A DNA stretch of 64,000 nt, taken from contig JABXKC010000004.1 of the NCBI GenBank assembly GCA_013375495.1, positions 124,001-188,000 on the forward strand. Reading direction: 5' to 3'. Shown here one piece after another: positions 51,739-60,696 of this stretch. Under the pieces are notes generated by a model, which was not told where the DNA came from, made no database searches, and saw only the letters and a program-made list of their open reading frames with translations. Numbering within the stretch: position 1 is the stretch's first letter; the number at the start of each line of letters is the position of its first letter. The stretch is from Promethearchaeota archaeon (lineage in GTDB: Archaea > Asgardarchaeota > Lokiarchaeia > Sigynarchaeales > SOKP01). A program made the position numbers and the translations under genes.

Positions 51739-52788
51739 TTAATTTTTTTCTAATCTTGTTTTTATTACAGACTCTGCTATGTCGTAGAACGCATATTCTA
51801 CGTTTTTTCCAGTCATAGCTGAGGTTTCTATATATTTAAGATTTAATTCCTTTGCTAATGTTAAAGCTTCAACTAATTTAACTTTTCGCACCTCTGTAAG
51901 ATCGCTTTTATTGCCGAATATATATCCAATCATTCGATGATGATGTTTTTCCATATTTTTCAAGACATCTTCGTACCAATTTTTAATACTGTTAAAAGAG
52001 ATTCTGTTCGTCAAATCAAAAATAAGTAGAATAGCCTCTGAGCCCTGATAAAAATGTCTCCTCATTGTCTGGAATTTATTTTGGCCAGCGATGTCCCATA
52101 ATATTGTTTCTATTACCTTATCATTAGCTTGAATGATCTTCTCGGTTATACTGACTCCCAGCGTAGGAACATAAGTTCTTAGAAATGCATTATCGGTAAA
52201 ACGTAAAATTGTTGAAGTCTTTCCGACGCCGGGATCACCTACTACTACGAGTTTGAACCGATAGTCAACGATTTTTTCGTCCCTTATTATTATTTCGGGA
52301 AATTCTTTTGATAGAGGAAAAGATACTTCTTTAGCTCTAAAATCGTCTAATAATTGACCTACGCTAATTCTAAGTACATTGATTTCTCCAAAAATAATCT
52401 CTTTTTCAGCTTTCTGTTCTTCTAATTTAATGATTTTTTTTGTTGCTTCATCAAAAGGAGCCTTTAAATAGCTCATATATTTATAAAAGACAACATCATC
52501 GGCTTCTTTAAATAAAAATGTTATCGCTGAACGCGCGAACCCTCCTCTTTTGCTTTTATCTTCTCTTTCTATGTACCTAATTAATCCTTTTAGTTTTAAC
52601 GAAGGGAAGGGAATTATTAATAAAGAATCCGGCACAGAACCTTGATCTCCTGTGAGAATAGTAACAGATTTAATAGCAACAAGCATCCTAATCGATTCTG
52701 GTAAATCTGAAGGGAACCAATGAATAGGATCTGGTCCTAACTCATCGTGAATATCGGTGTAAATTACAGCGTCAATTAGTTTCTTCAT
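51739..52788 (-). CDS. Ras/Rab-like small GTPase with N-terminal longin-like domain
   Basis: Residues 1-150 look like a longin/roadblock-type domain: DAVIYTDIHDELGPDPIHWFP, LLIIPFPSLKLKGLIRYIE and ARSAITFLFKEADDVVFYKYM, followed by a helix. Residues 178-349 are a Ras-superfamily GTPase: P-loop GDPGVGKTS (184-192), effector Thr209 region YVPTLGVSI, G3 WDIAGQ (231-236), GNKSD (292-296) and ETSAMTG (321-327). The Gln after DIAG is present, so GTP hydrolysis is expected. There is no C-terminal Cys for lipid attachment. Fusion of a membrane-trafficking-type fold to a small GTPase is an Asgard trait. It is the first gene of an operon with the nitroreductase. Confidence 0.85.
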   Translation of the reverse strand: MKKLIDAVIYTDIHDELGPDPIHWFPSDLPESIRMLVAIKSVTILTGDQGSVPDSLLIIPFPSLKLKGLIRYIEREDKSKRGGFARSAITFLFKEADDVVFYKYMSYLKAPFDEATKKIIKLEEQKAEKEIIFGEINVLRISVGQLLDDFRAKEVSFPLSKEFPEIIIRDEKIVDYRFKLVVVGDPGVGKTSTILRFTDNAFLRTYVPTLGVSITEKIIQANDKVIETILWDIAGQNKFQTMRRHFYQGSEAILLIFDLTNRISFNSIKNWYEDVLKNMEKHHHRMIGYIFGNKSDLTEVRKVKLVEALTLAKELNLKYIETSAMTGKNVEYAFYDIAESVIKTRLEKN

Positions 52789-53077
52789 TATCTCAATTTT
52801 TAACGAGAAAATTTAAATAAATTCCCTTTAATCTCCTTTCAAATGGTAATATATATCTAAAAAATTAAAATTATTTATATTTGAGTTTATGGAAATATAA
52901 GAGAGAAATTTTATCTTTTAGAATTTGCTGAAACTTATTCTTTTGGTGGTTTTATCCTTTTGTAGTTTCCATTCATTTGTTCTTTAGTCACGAAATTTAA
53001 TAAATATCTGGTAATTTTTAAATTTTCAATTATTTCTTAATTTAACAGGTTAACTGTAAATGGTGTAATAATAAGCT

Positions 53078-53350
53078 GTGACAAATGTAGATGTTGTAAA
53101 CGCGTCGACGAAAAAAGCTCTTAATAACTTTGAGAACATTAAAGAATGTATCCAAGGACTTTATGAAATTCTAAAAATAACTCTTAGTTCTGAAAACATG
53201 TATTTCAATATGGGCCAAGACAATATAGAAGCGTTGTACGAAAACTTGCTAGAATTAATGATAAACGACTTAGGAACAATAGAATTCATGAAAAAGCTTA
53301 AAAGTGCTGAAGTTGATTTGGACTTACCTTTAGGTAATTTATTGAAGTAA
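53078..53350 (+). CDS. Small helical protein, unknown function
   Basis: The 90-residue protein starts with GTG and is predicted to be mostly helical and acidic (ALNNFENIKECIQGLYEILKI, NIEALYENLLELMINDLG, IEFMKKLKSAEVDLDLPLG). No motif or family is recognised. It ends 9 bases before the convergent Ogg2 gene end. With a leader of almost 290 bases and plausible composition it is probably real but small. Confidence 0.45.
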   Translation: MTNVDVVNASTKKALNNFENIKECIQGLYEILKITLSSENMYFNMGQDNIEALYENLLELMINDLGTIEFMKKLKSAEVDLDLPLGNLLK

Positions 53351-53359
53351 TTTTAGCTT

Positions 53360-53986
53360 TTATTTTAGTATTTCACTCGTTTCCATGTACCACAAATATA
53401 AATCTAGCTTTCCCATATCAAGATTTAACTTATCCCCTAATTCTTTAAGAATAGACTCAATTTCTAAATATTTCTTCTTAGTGAGGGTCTTAGGTTTTTC
53501 GATAATATTGTATTTCACCAAAAGATCAATAATATGAAAGTCTATAATTGCGAAATTTTTATATCCGATATTTCTTAAAAAATGACTCGCTTCTTTGTAA
53601 CCTAAACCCTTAATTACTTTCACAATCCAATTTCGTAATTCGGTTTCATCGACGCTTGAACTTAATTTGCTCTTTAACTCTGGTAAATAACTTCTAGCTT
53701 CAAGAATATAGTTAGCTCTAACATTAGGAAAGCGATAGCCAAATTCCTTAAATTTTTCTTTTAATTCGTCTTCAGAATATGTTAAAAAACCATCGTTTAT
53801 TTTTTGTTGTACTTCTATGCATTTTTTAGCTCCACAGTTAGCCGTCATAATACAAAAACAAAGTTCTTTAAAGATTTCATCTATTCCTGATCCAGATACA
53901 GAGGAAAATTGGTCCATGCGTTTATCTACTGTATTTGAGATGTCACTATTCTTTAAGGTTTCAATTGAAATTATGAGTTCATTCAT
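53360..53986 (-). CDS. ogg: Archaeal Ogg2-type 8-oxoguanine DNA glycosylase/lyase
   Basis: The 208-residue protein has the HhH-GPD fold of the archaeal Ogg2 family. The early motif LCFCIMTANCGAKKCIEVQQ replaces the usual start, GYRFPNVRANYILEAR is typical for Ogg2, and the HhH with the catalytic Lys is GLGYKEASHFLRNIGYKNFAIIDFHI, with the catalytic Asp in IIDFH. It removes 8-oxoguanine and nicks at the abasic site. It works with endonuclease IV encoded near the window start. Single gene, ATG start. Confidence 0.9.
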   Translation of the reverse strand: MNELIISIETLKNSDISNTVDKRMDQFSSVSGSGIDEIFKELCFCIMTANCGAKKCIEVQQKINDGFLTYSEDELKEKFKEFGYRFPNVRANYILEARSYLPELKSKLSSSVDETELRNWIVKVIKGLGYKEASHFLRNIGYKNFAIIDFHIIDLLVKYNIIEKPKTLTKKKYLEIESILKELGDKLNLDMGKLDLYLWYMETSEILK

Positions 53987-54123
53987 ATATTTTGAAGAAA
54001 TATAGATATATTAAAAGGGAAACTCTTTGATTTAATAAGTTCGATTATTCATAAAATCTTTAACGAATGCTTGAAATTATATTAATATAGGTTAATTATA
54101 TTTTAATTAAGGTTAATGTCGTT

Positions 54124-55122
54124 ATGAAGCGAGATAAGATTATTGTTTTGGGCTCACTTGCATTTGATTATATTATGAGCTTTGAAGAAAATTTTGTAAA
54201 TGCTGTTTCTATTGATCACGAGAAAGAAGAATATCAAAGTACTGTTACTGCTAATAGCCGAGTCCAACGGTTTGGCGGTACAGCTGGAAATATTGCCTAT
54301 AATCTTGGATTGCTTAATACATCGACTGTCTCATTATTAGGATCTGTAGGAAAGGACTTTAATACTCTGGGTTATCGAGATCACATATCAAGATTCCCCA
54401 ACATCGATTTGAATGTAGATATACAAGCTGATCTTTTTACGGCAGCGTGCTACATAGTAAACGATAAGAAATCAAATCAGATGATAATATTTCATGGAGG
54501 TGCTTTAGATGAAAATAAAAACATAGATTTACGACAAAAAATTAAGGACCCAGAACAATACGCCTACGCTATAAATTCAACCCAAAGTATTGAAGCGATG
54601 AAAAATTTTGCCGATCAATTAAACGAGTTAAAAATCCCTATGATATTTGATCCCGGTCAAATTACGCCTCTATTTTCCAAGGATAATTTAGTAGATATAT
54701 TAAAAAAATCAGAAATATTAATTGGAAATTCATTCGAAATAAATCAAGTAATGAAAAAGACAGATTTAGACGAACAAAACATTCTTAAGTTAGTTAAAAC
54801 CATAATAAAAACAAAAGGCTCAGAGGGCTCAGAATTAATCTATAAAACAGATTCTGAGGAGTTAAAACGAGATAAAGTTCCAATTGCAATACCCAATAGT
54901 ACTGTTGACGCAACTGGTGCTGGAGACGGGTATCGCGCTGGAATTCTCACAGGACTAATCTTAAACATGAAACTTTTAGACTCTTGTAGGTTAGGGTCTA
55001 TATTAGGTTCTTTCGTTGTTGAGACTAGCGGTGCACAAACACAAATTTATGACATTGAGAATGTAAGGACGCGGTTTCAACAAACTTATGGATATATTCC
55101 TCTAGAATTAGAAATATTCTAA
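54124..55122 (+). CDS. PfkB-family carbohydrate/nucleoside kinase
   Basis: The 332-residue protein has the ribokinase fold: IIVLGSLAFDYIMSF at the start, the first PfkB signature GGTAGNIAYNLGLLN, and the second signature DATGAGDGYRAGILTG with the catalytic Asp. MIFDPGQITPLF and ILIGNSFEINQVM are also typical. Among family members it is closest by eye to archaeal adenosine/nucleoside kinases, but sugar kinases cannot be excluded. It phosphorylates its substrate with ATP in the cytoplasm. Single gene. Confidence 0.88.
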   Translation: MKRDKIIVLGSLAFDYIMSFEENFVNAVSIDHEKEEYQSTVTANSRVQRFGGTAGNIAYNLGLLNTSTVSLLGSVGKDFNTLGYRDHISRFPNIDLNVDIQADLFTAACYIVNDKKSNQMIIFHGGALDENKNIDLRQKIKDPEQYAYAINSTQSIEAMKNFADQLNELKIPMIFDPGQITPLFSKDNLVDILKKSEILIGNSFEINQVMKKTDLDEQNILKLVKTIIKTKGSEGSELIYKTDSEELKRDKVPIAIPNSTVDATGAGDGYRAGILTGLILNMKLLDSCRLGSILGSFVVETSGAQTQIYDIENVRTRFQQTYGYIPLELEIF

Positions 55123-55152
55123 AAATCCATACTTTATCACTAACTTTTACAA

Positions 55153-55177
55153 TGTGATATAATATACAAATATCACA
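55153..55177 (+). repeat. 8-bp inverted repeat after the PfkB gene
   Basis: TGTGATAT (55153-55160) and ATATCACA (55170-55177) are perfect arms with a 9-base spacer, 30 bases after the kinase stop. It could be a hairpin at the mRNA end or an operator for the next gene. Confidence 0.35.
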
Positions 55178-55363
55178 TAAGAACATAAAATGCCATTACG
55201 AATTTTTAAACTGAACACAGTTAGATTCATTTTCCAAATAAGTGTTATTTAATGATATCAAATAAAAAAATACGTGCGAAATATAATAACAACAAACCAA
55301 TAATCTCCTCTAATTTAAAAACAAATTTTAAGGTTATATATGTAAGAATACGGTTTAAGAATA

Positions 55364-55687
55364 ATGATTATGTCAAATAACAACGATAACCATGAACTTG
55401 ATTATTATCTAAGTATAATTGATTTCTTTCAAAACCAAAGCGCAAACGAAGAAACAACAGAAATTTGGAAAAATAAATCGTTTATTCAATTAATGAAAGT
55501 TTTAAAAAGAACGAGAGACAAGGAGTTCGTAAAAAATGCTATTATCCTTATTCTCACTCTTTTTGATAAAATACCCCCAGATATTTATAATAACAGGGGA
55601 ATTAAAGCGAACTCGTTAACAAATAGCGATAAACTCTCATATGTTAATCTGCTAAAATCAGAATTTATCAATGATATTCCTAATTAA
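55364..55687 (+). CDS. Small protein, unknown function
   Basis: The 107-residue protein (start ATG 55364 or ATG 55370) is polar and helical, with a core FIQLMKVLKRTRDKEFVKNAIILILTLFDKIPPDIY. No membrane helix or family is recognised. It is placed before the giant surface protein gene, separated by 169 bases, so no operon can be claimed. Confidence 0.45.
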   Translation: MIMSNNNDNHELDYYLSIIDFFQNQSANEETTEIWKNKSFIQLMKVLKRTRDKEFVKNAIILILTLFDKIPPDIYNNRGIKANSLTNSDKLSYVNLLKSEFINDIPN

Positions 55688-55856
55688 GTATCGGATAGAA
55701 TAATGGTTGAATTTAATAGTTCAACCAGAACTTTTAAGATTGGATCTAATTAAAAAATCATCAACTTACATCTCTTTCTGTTAACTTAAAACTTAAATTT
55801 ATTAATTTTAGTTTTTATAAATTTTATAATTATTTTACTCAATAACAGGGGATATT

Positions 55857-58800
55857 ATGAAAATAAATTCTAAAACTTCATTTTTAAAAAAAACCTCAGT
55901 TCTAAGAATAGCGGCTCTTATTGTTATATCAGGAATATTTCTTTCGAGTAGTCTTCTCATTCCAAATTCCAATGATAATACAGAAATAAACAGAGATTTT
56001 AATGATACCCCTCAAATACCACTAACTGCAGCTGTTGATTCCGTATTATTTGGAGGTAGTGAAAATGCTTTAAATATAACTGATTATGGAAATTTATATG
56101 AAACTGAACAACAAGTTGATTTAACCAATCAAGAAGCTGTTAATCTTACTTATTACTTAGATGATGTTCATAAATGGGAAGTCTCAGAAGTTGAAACGCA
56201 GATTAACAATATTCAAGATGAGAGAGACTGGATCGATAATGGGGTTATTGGAAGTGATACAGGACTTACGCCGACTTCTCAGGTTTCCCAGTCTGAAGAC
56301 TCAGGTCCTAGTTATGTAAAGAATTTAAATCCAAATAATTATTTGGCTACATTTGACGGTAATGATTGTGATTATATGCGAATTCATTTCGTACTCCTTG
56401 AAGTTGAATATTATTATGATGAGTTATATATTTCTAACCAAGATAATACCGTTTTAGATAACTTTGCCGGATATTACACCGATTTCTACACTCCCTGGTA
56501 TAGTGCAACAGAACTAAAAATTTCTATGTCTTCCGATGGTACAGTACAATATTATGGCTATTCTGTAGACTTTTTTGAAACATATAATGGGAGTATGTTT
56601 ACTCTTGATAGCACAAGTTGGAATTATTTCGAAGATACTATTGATGATCCATCTCGATTATATGGTGGAACTGCAGAAATTGGAAATCGATCAGCTCTTA
56701 GAACAGTGATTGAGGGGATTGATAATGCTCCTTCCTATTCATATGAAGACGGGGATATCGCCGGTTTCTATCAAAACTTTACAATTCCAAGGGGGAAACT
56801 TATTGATGCTTGGGTGTCAATGGACTATAATATTCTTAGAGGGATTAATACAAATGATAATTATGCATATATTAAAGTAAATGGAGAAACTGTTTACACT
56901 CGAGGATTTAGAACTATTACAAACGCTGGATTAGGACAATGGCACAGTACAGGTTTAATAAATTTGGACTTATGGGAAAATAGTTCGAGTATTTTCGATG
57001 AAGTACTCATTGGACAGAGTTTCAATTTATCTGTTGGAATCGAGATTGGAAATGGAGTTGAATATACAGGATTCGACCATTTAGATATTCAAGAGGCATA
57101 TTTTGACAATATTCAATTAATCTTCAAAACAAGTGCAAATTCAACACAACCAGGAATAAATCTACAATTTAATAATAGCATTTTAAATGATGATAATACT
57201 TGGGGTGTTTCTTATTTAAATTTAACAGGTAATTGGAATATTAATCCATTAAAATTAACTGTTACTACAGATTCACCTTCCGTATCATTTGATCTTGATA
57301 TAACCCTTTATGGGTATCACAAAACCAAATCACGAGTAGGACAAACTACCCTAGAAGGAGTTTCATATGAGATATTAGAAAATGGAACAATAATCTGGGA
57401 GTTTTCTCATAATTTCTATATGCCGGCGCAATATTCGGATTTTGAATTTACAATCAATAAACCTGAGAACTGGGACTTTCTTTCCGTATTAGATCCAACC
57501 TTACAATCACGCTCGTTTGAATTTGGAAATCATGGTGATCTGATTTTGCATATAAATAAAGAAGATGCTTTATATCCTGGTTGGTGGACTTTTCAAGCAT
57601 CTTCTCCTAATTATCTGGATATCTCAAATACAAAATTATTAAAACAAGGAGAATGGGTTCAAACTTCCTTCATAACTGGTGAGTCAACAAGAATCAAAAC
57701 TCAAGTCAACTATTCTGATGAAGTCCCCATAGGTGTTGATTCCACTTTAGTTAATTTAACTATTTACGATCCAGAAGGAGTTCAATGGTTCACAGAAGCA
57801 AATTTTCCTCTTACAAATGGTACAGTTACTTTTTCTGAGATTACTTTTGACGCTTTAAATACAACGGGAGGTACCTATGGTTATACTCTATTTTGGAGTA
57901 ATGGAACTTCACTAGGAGGTATCAAATCAAACTTTATTATAGAACATCAAAGTACATTAACACTGTTAAAACCAGACGACGCAAAGAACGAGCATATCCC
58001 TCTCACCGAAGGATTTGTAGGAGATATTATTCCGGTAAGAGTTTTATTATCAGATTCTGAAAATAATTTAACCATTTCAAATTCGGTTGTATCATACAAT
58101 TGGACTCTTGGAAGAACATTCAATTTTACTGAAGCAGCTTTAGGTGTGTATGAAACGATATTGGATACCGCTGATTTAGCTTCTAAAGGACTTTATAGTA
58201 TAGTTATTAGATCTTCAAAAATAGGATTTCTCGAAACTAATTTCACTCTCTGGATTAACCTAGGAGAAGAAACTAAGTTACAGCGACTAGAATCTGATTA
58301 TAATATAGAATTACACGCAAATAGCACCATTAAGTTTAAATTTACTGACTTTAGTGGGGATGGCATTGATGGAGCAACGGTTAATATTAGTATAAGTGAT
58401 CCATCGCATTATTCGATTGAAAATATTGGTAATGGTGTGTATGATATTGAATTTAGTACGTTATATATCGATGATATTGGTATCTATCAGATTAATTTTA
58501 GTTTTTCGGCACCTGAATATGAACCTCAGTATTATGTTTACCAGTTTCAAATTATAAAGCAATCAGTGAATCTTACAGTTCTTCTAAATTCAGAAAATAT
58601 TCAAGAAAATTCTCTGCATCCAATCACCTTTTTTGATAAAATTAATATTTCTGCTCAAGCAATGTCAATCATAGATAAAAATAATATTTCAGGGGGTACT
58701 TTTTCTTGGACTAGTGAATATTATCAGAAAAATTTTACAGAAGTTCCAAATGATTGGTATAACTCGTCTGTTGAATGCTTACCTGAAAATTTTTCTTCTG

Positions 58801-60023
58801 GAATCAATTTTATTTATTTGAAGTTTGAACATCCAAATTATAGAACGCAAACATTCGGTTTCGAATTATTAATAGATCGAATAGAATTCGAAGTTGATAT
58901 AGTTGGACATGAAGATTTAAATCCTACTATAAAAGCGGAAATAGGAGGATCATTAGTACTACAAATAGAATTATTAGATATTGAAACTAGCCTGCCTATC
59001 GAAAATGCGACCGTTCTATACGAATGGAAATATGGTGTAGGGGAATTAGAAGAAGCAGCTCCAGGTACATATCAATTATCAGTAGGATTGCCCGAAAACT
59101 TACAAGGTAATTTTATATTTAATCTCATCATCTCTAAAGAGGGAACAGTGTATAAAACAACTCAATCTTCATTTCTTTTAGTTATAGGTGAACCCCAATT
59201 TCCTACTTTTATAATTTTGATTATAATTTTAATTGCAGCGATAATTATTAGTGTTTTAGGCGTACTGAGCTTGAGATCGTACGTAATTTTACCAAGGAGA
59301 AGAAGAAGAGAGGCAAATTTACTATCTAGAACTCAAAGGTTTAAAGATGTAGAAAACGTTCAAGCAATCGTTGTAATTCATAGAGATAGTGGAATTCCGC
59401 TTTATAGTAAAAGCTATTCTATTTTAGAGAAACACAAAAAAGAAATTTTCTCAGGATTTATTCAAGCTATAATAACCGTAGGAGAAGAAATGGTTGGCAA
59501 GAGAGGAGAAGGTGGAGAAATAGTCGAACTTGACGAAGAAGATGGCACTCGAACAATCTTAGAACTGGATTTCAAATACTTTTATTGTTTGATATGTGAT
59601 CGACAAGATTTGCGCATTATTTTTCTTCTCACTAACAGAGCTTCTGATCGATTGAAAAAACAGATTTCTGACTTATCTTTAGGCGCTATGCTAGAGCTTT
59701 CAGACCAAATAGGGAATTGGGACGGAGCTATCCATGAATTTGAAGAACATTTTCCCCCTATTGTAAATAAATATATAGAATTGTCTTACAAAGAGGCTTT
59801 TACAATAAATAGCGCAGAATTCATAGCTAAAATCAGAAAGGAAGATGAATTAAACTCCATGGAAACCCGTATTTTAAACGTTATCTATTCGATTGCTAAA
59901 AGTAAACAAGAGTTTCATCTAGAGACAATATTTGAACTTATTCACGAAAAAAATCGAGATACTGTTATAGATGGCATTGAAACCTTGATAAAGAAGCAAC
60001 TTATTATACCTTCAACAAAATAA
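55857..60023 (+). CDS. Giant single-pass surface protein with Ig-like ectodomain and cytoplasmic longin-like domain
   Basis: The 1388-residue protein starts with a signal/anchor helix (residues 14-36). About 1080 residues follow that are rich in Asn, Thr, Ser and aromatic residues, with many N-x-S/T sites and repeated beta-strand patterns of Ig/Big-like modules. A second membrane helix lies at about 1117-1142, then RRRRRE and a cytoplasmic part. Residues about 1160-1290 look like a longin/roadblock fold: VQAIVVIHRDSGIPLYSKSY, FSGFIQAIITVGEEMVG, FKYFYCLICDRQDLRIIFLL and ASDRLKKQISDL. The last 60 residues (METRILNVIYSIAKSK, IEDGIE-like IDGIETLIKKQLII) form a winged-helix-like end. A receptor or surface-to-cytoplasm linker is inferred. 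Confidence 0.75.
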   Translation: MKINSKTSFLKKTSVLRIAALIVISGIFLSSSLLIPNSNDNTEINRDFNDTPQIPLTAAVDSVLFGGSENALNITDYGNLYETEQQVDLTNQEAVNLTYYLDDVHKWEVSEVETQINNIQDERDWIDNGVIGSDTGLTPTSQVSQSEDSGPSYVKNLNPNNYLATFDGNDCDYMRIHFVLLEVEYYYDELYISNQDNTVLDNFAGYYTDFYTPWYSATELKISMSSDGTVQYYGYSVDFFETYNGSMFTLDSTSWNYFEDTIDDPSRLYGGTAEIGNRSALRTVIEGIDNAPSYSYEDGDIAGFYQNFTIPRGKLIDAWVSMDYNILRGINTNDNYAYIKVNGETVYTRGFRTITNAGLGQWHSTGLINLDLWENSSSIFDEVLIGQSFNLSVGIEIGNGVEYTGFDHLDIQEAYFDNIQLIFKTSANSTQPGINLQFNNSILNDDNTWGVSYLNLTGNWNINPLKLTVTTDSPSVSFDLDITLYGYHKTKSRVGQTTLEGVSYEILENGTIIWEFSHNFYMPAQYSDFEFTINKPENWDFLSVLDPTLQSRSFEFGNHGDLILHINKEDALYPGWWTFQASSPNYLDISNTKLLKQGEWVQTSFITGESTRIKTQVNYSDEVPIGVDSTLVNLTIYDPEGVQWFTEANFPLTNGTVTFSEITFDALNTTGGTYGYTLFWSNGTSLGGIKSNFIIEHQSTLTLLKPDDAKNEHIPLTEGFVGDIIPVRVLLSDSENNLTISNSVVSYNWTLGRTFNFTEAALGVYETILDTADLASKGLYSIVIRSSKIGFLETNFTLWINLGEETKLQRLESDYNIELHANSTIKFKFTDFSGDGIDGATVNISISDPSHYSIENIGNGVYDIEFSTLYIDDIGIYQINFSFSAPEYEPQYYVYQFQIIKQSVNLTVLLNSENIQENSLHPITFFDKINISAQAMSIIDKNNISGGTFSWTSEYYQKNFTEVPNDWYNSSVECLPENFSSGINFIYLKFEHPNYRTQTFGFELLIDRIEFEVDIVGHEDLNPTIKAEIGGSLVLQIELLDIETSLPIENATVLYEWKYGVGELEEAAPGTYQLSVGLPENLQGNFIFNLIISKEGTVYKTTQSSFLLVIGEPQFPTFIILIIILIAAIIISVLGVLSLRSYVILPRRRRREANLLSRTQRFKDVENVQAIVVIHRDSGIPLYSKSYSILEKHKKEIFSGFIQAIITVGEEMVGKRGEGGEIVELDEEDGTRTILELDFKYFYCLICDRQDLRIIFLLTNRASDRLKKQISDLSLGAMLELSDQIGNWDGAIHEFEEHFPPIVNKYIELSYKEAFTINSAEFIAKIRKEDELNSMETRILNVIYSIAKSKQEFHLETIFELIHEKNRDTVIDGIETLIKKQLIIPSTK

Positions 60024-60063
60024 AATAATAGCCCTTTTTTATTTATTTCTTCTTAATTTAATT

Positions 60064-60681
60064 ATGAACAATACAAGTGATTTAAAGTTTGAATGCGTAC
60101 ATTGTGGTAAATGTTGTACTGATTTGAACACACTTGTTAATACTACTTATTTAGATATTCTTCGCATCAGAGCTGGCTTAAATCTAACCCAAGATGAAAT
60201 TATCGAAATTTTAGGGTTCTACATATTCGATAAAAAACCAACGACTAAAGAAATAGATAGGATGGTTGTTCCTCCTATTGAAACAGAAAGAGGTTTAGCA
60301 TTTACTGGGCTTAAAAAACAATCAAGTGGTCAGTGTTATTTCTATAACAAAAAAAAAAAGAGATGTTCAATTTACAAATTTAGACCAAATTTTTGTAGGA
60401 CTTTTCCTTTTACCTTTAAGCTCATCATTAATAAAGGAAATTCAAAAGAAAATGCGATTAAAGTATTTTACACTGAAAAAGGACTTCAATATTGTCAAGG
60501 AATTGGAGAAGAAAAGCCAGTTATCGAGATGGATAATTGGATTCAATTAGGTCAAAGGGTTATCCAAGATTTAACTAAAAATACAGTTTTGATTAAAAAA
60601 TGGAATGAGGGCGTCAGAAAGAAGGTAATAATACCTTCAGTAAGAAATTTCATTATAACGATTATTAATTTAGAAGAATAA
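60064..60681 (+). CDS. YkgJ-family cysteine cluster protein
   Basis: The 205-residue protein has the Cys pattern of the zinc/iron-chelating YkgJ family (UPF0153): CVHCGKCCTDL near residue 11 and GQCYFYNKKKKRCSIYKFRPNFCRTFPF in the middle, giving eight conserved-type Cys. Members probably bind a metal or [Fe-S] cluster; the biological role is open. It follows the giant surface protein gene by 40 bases on the same strand and may share its transcript. Confidence 0.88.
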   Translation: MNNTSDLKFECVHCGKCCTDLNTLVNTTYLDILRIRAGLNLTQDEIIEILGFYIFDKKPTTKEIDRMVVPPIETERGLAFTGLKKQSSGQCYFYNKKKKRCSIYKFRPNFCRTFPFTFKLIINKGNSKENAIKVFYTEKGLQYCQGIGEEKPVIEMDNWIQLGQRVIQDLTKNTVLIKKWNEGVRKKVIIPSVRNFIITIINLEE

Positions 60682-60696
60682 GTTTACTCTCCCGAT

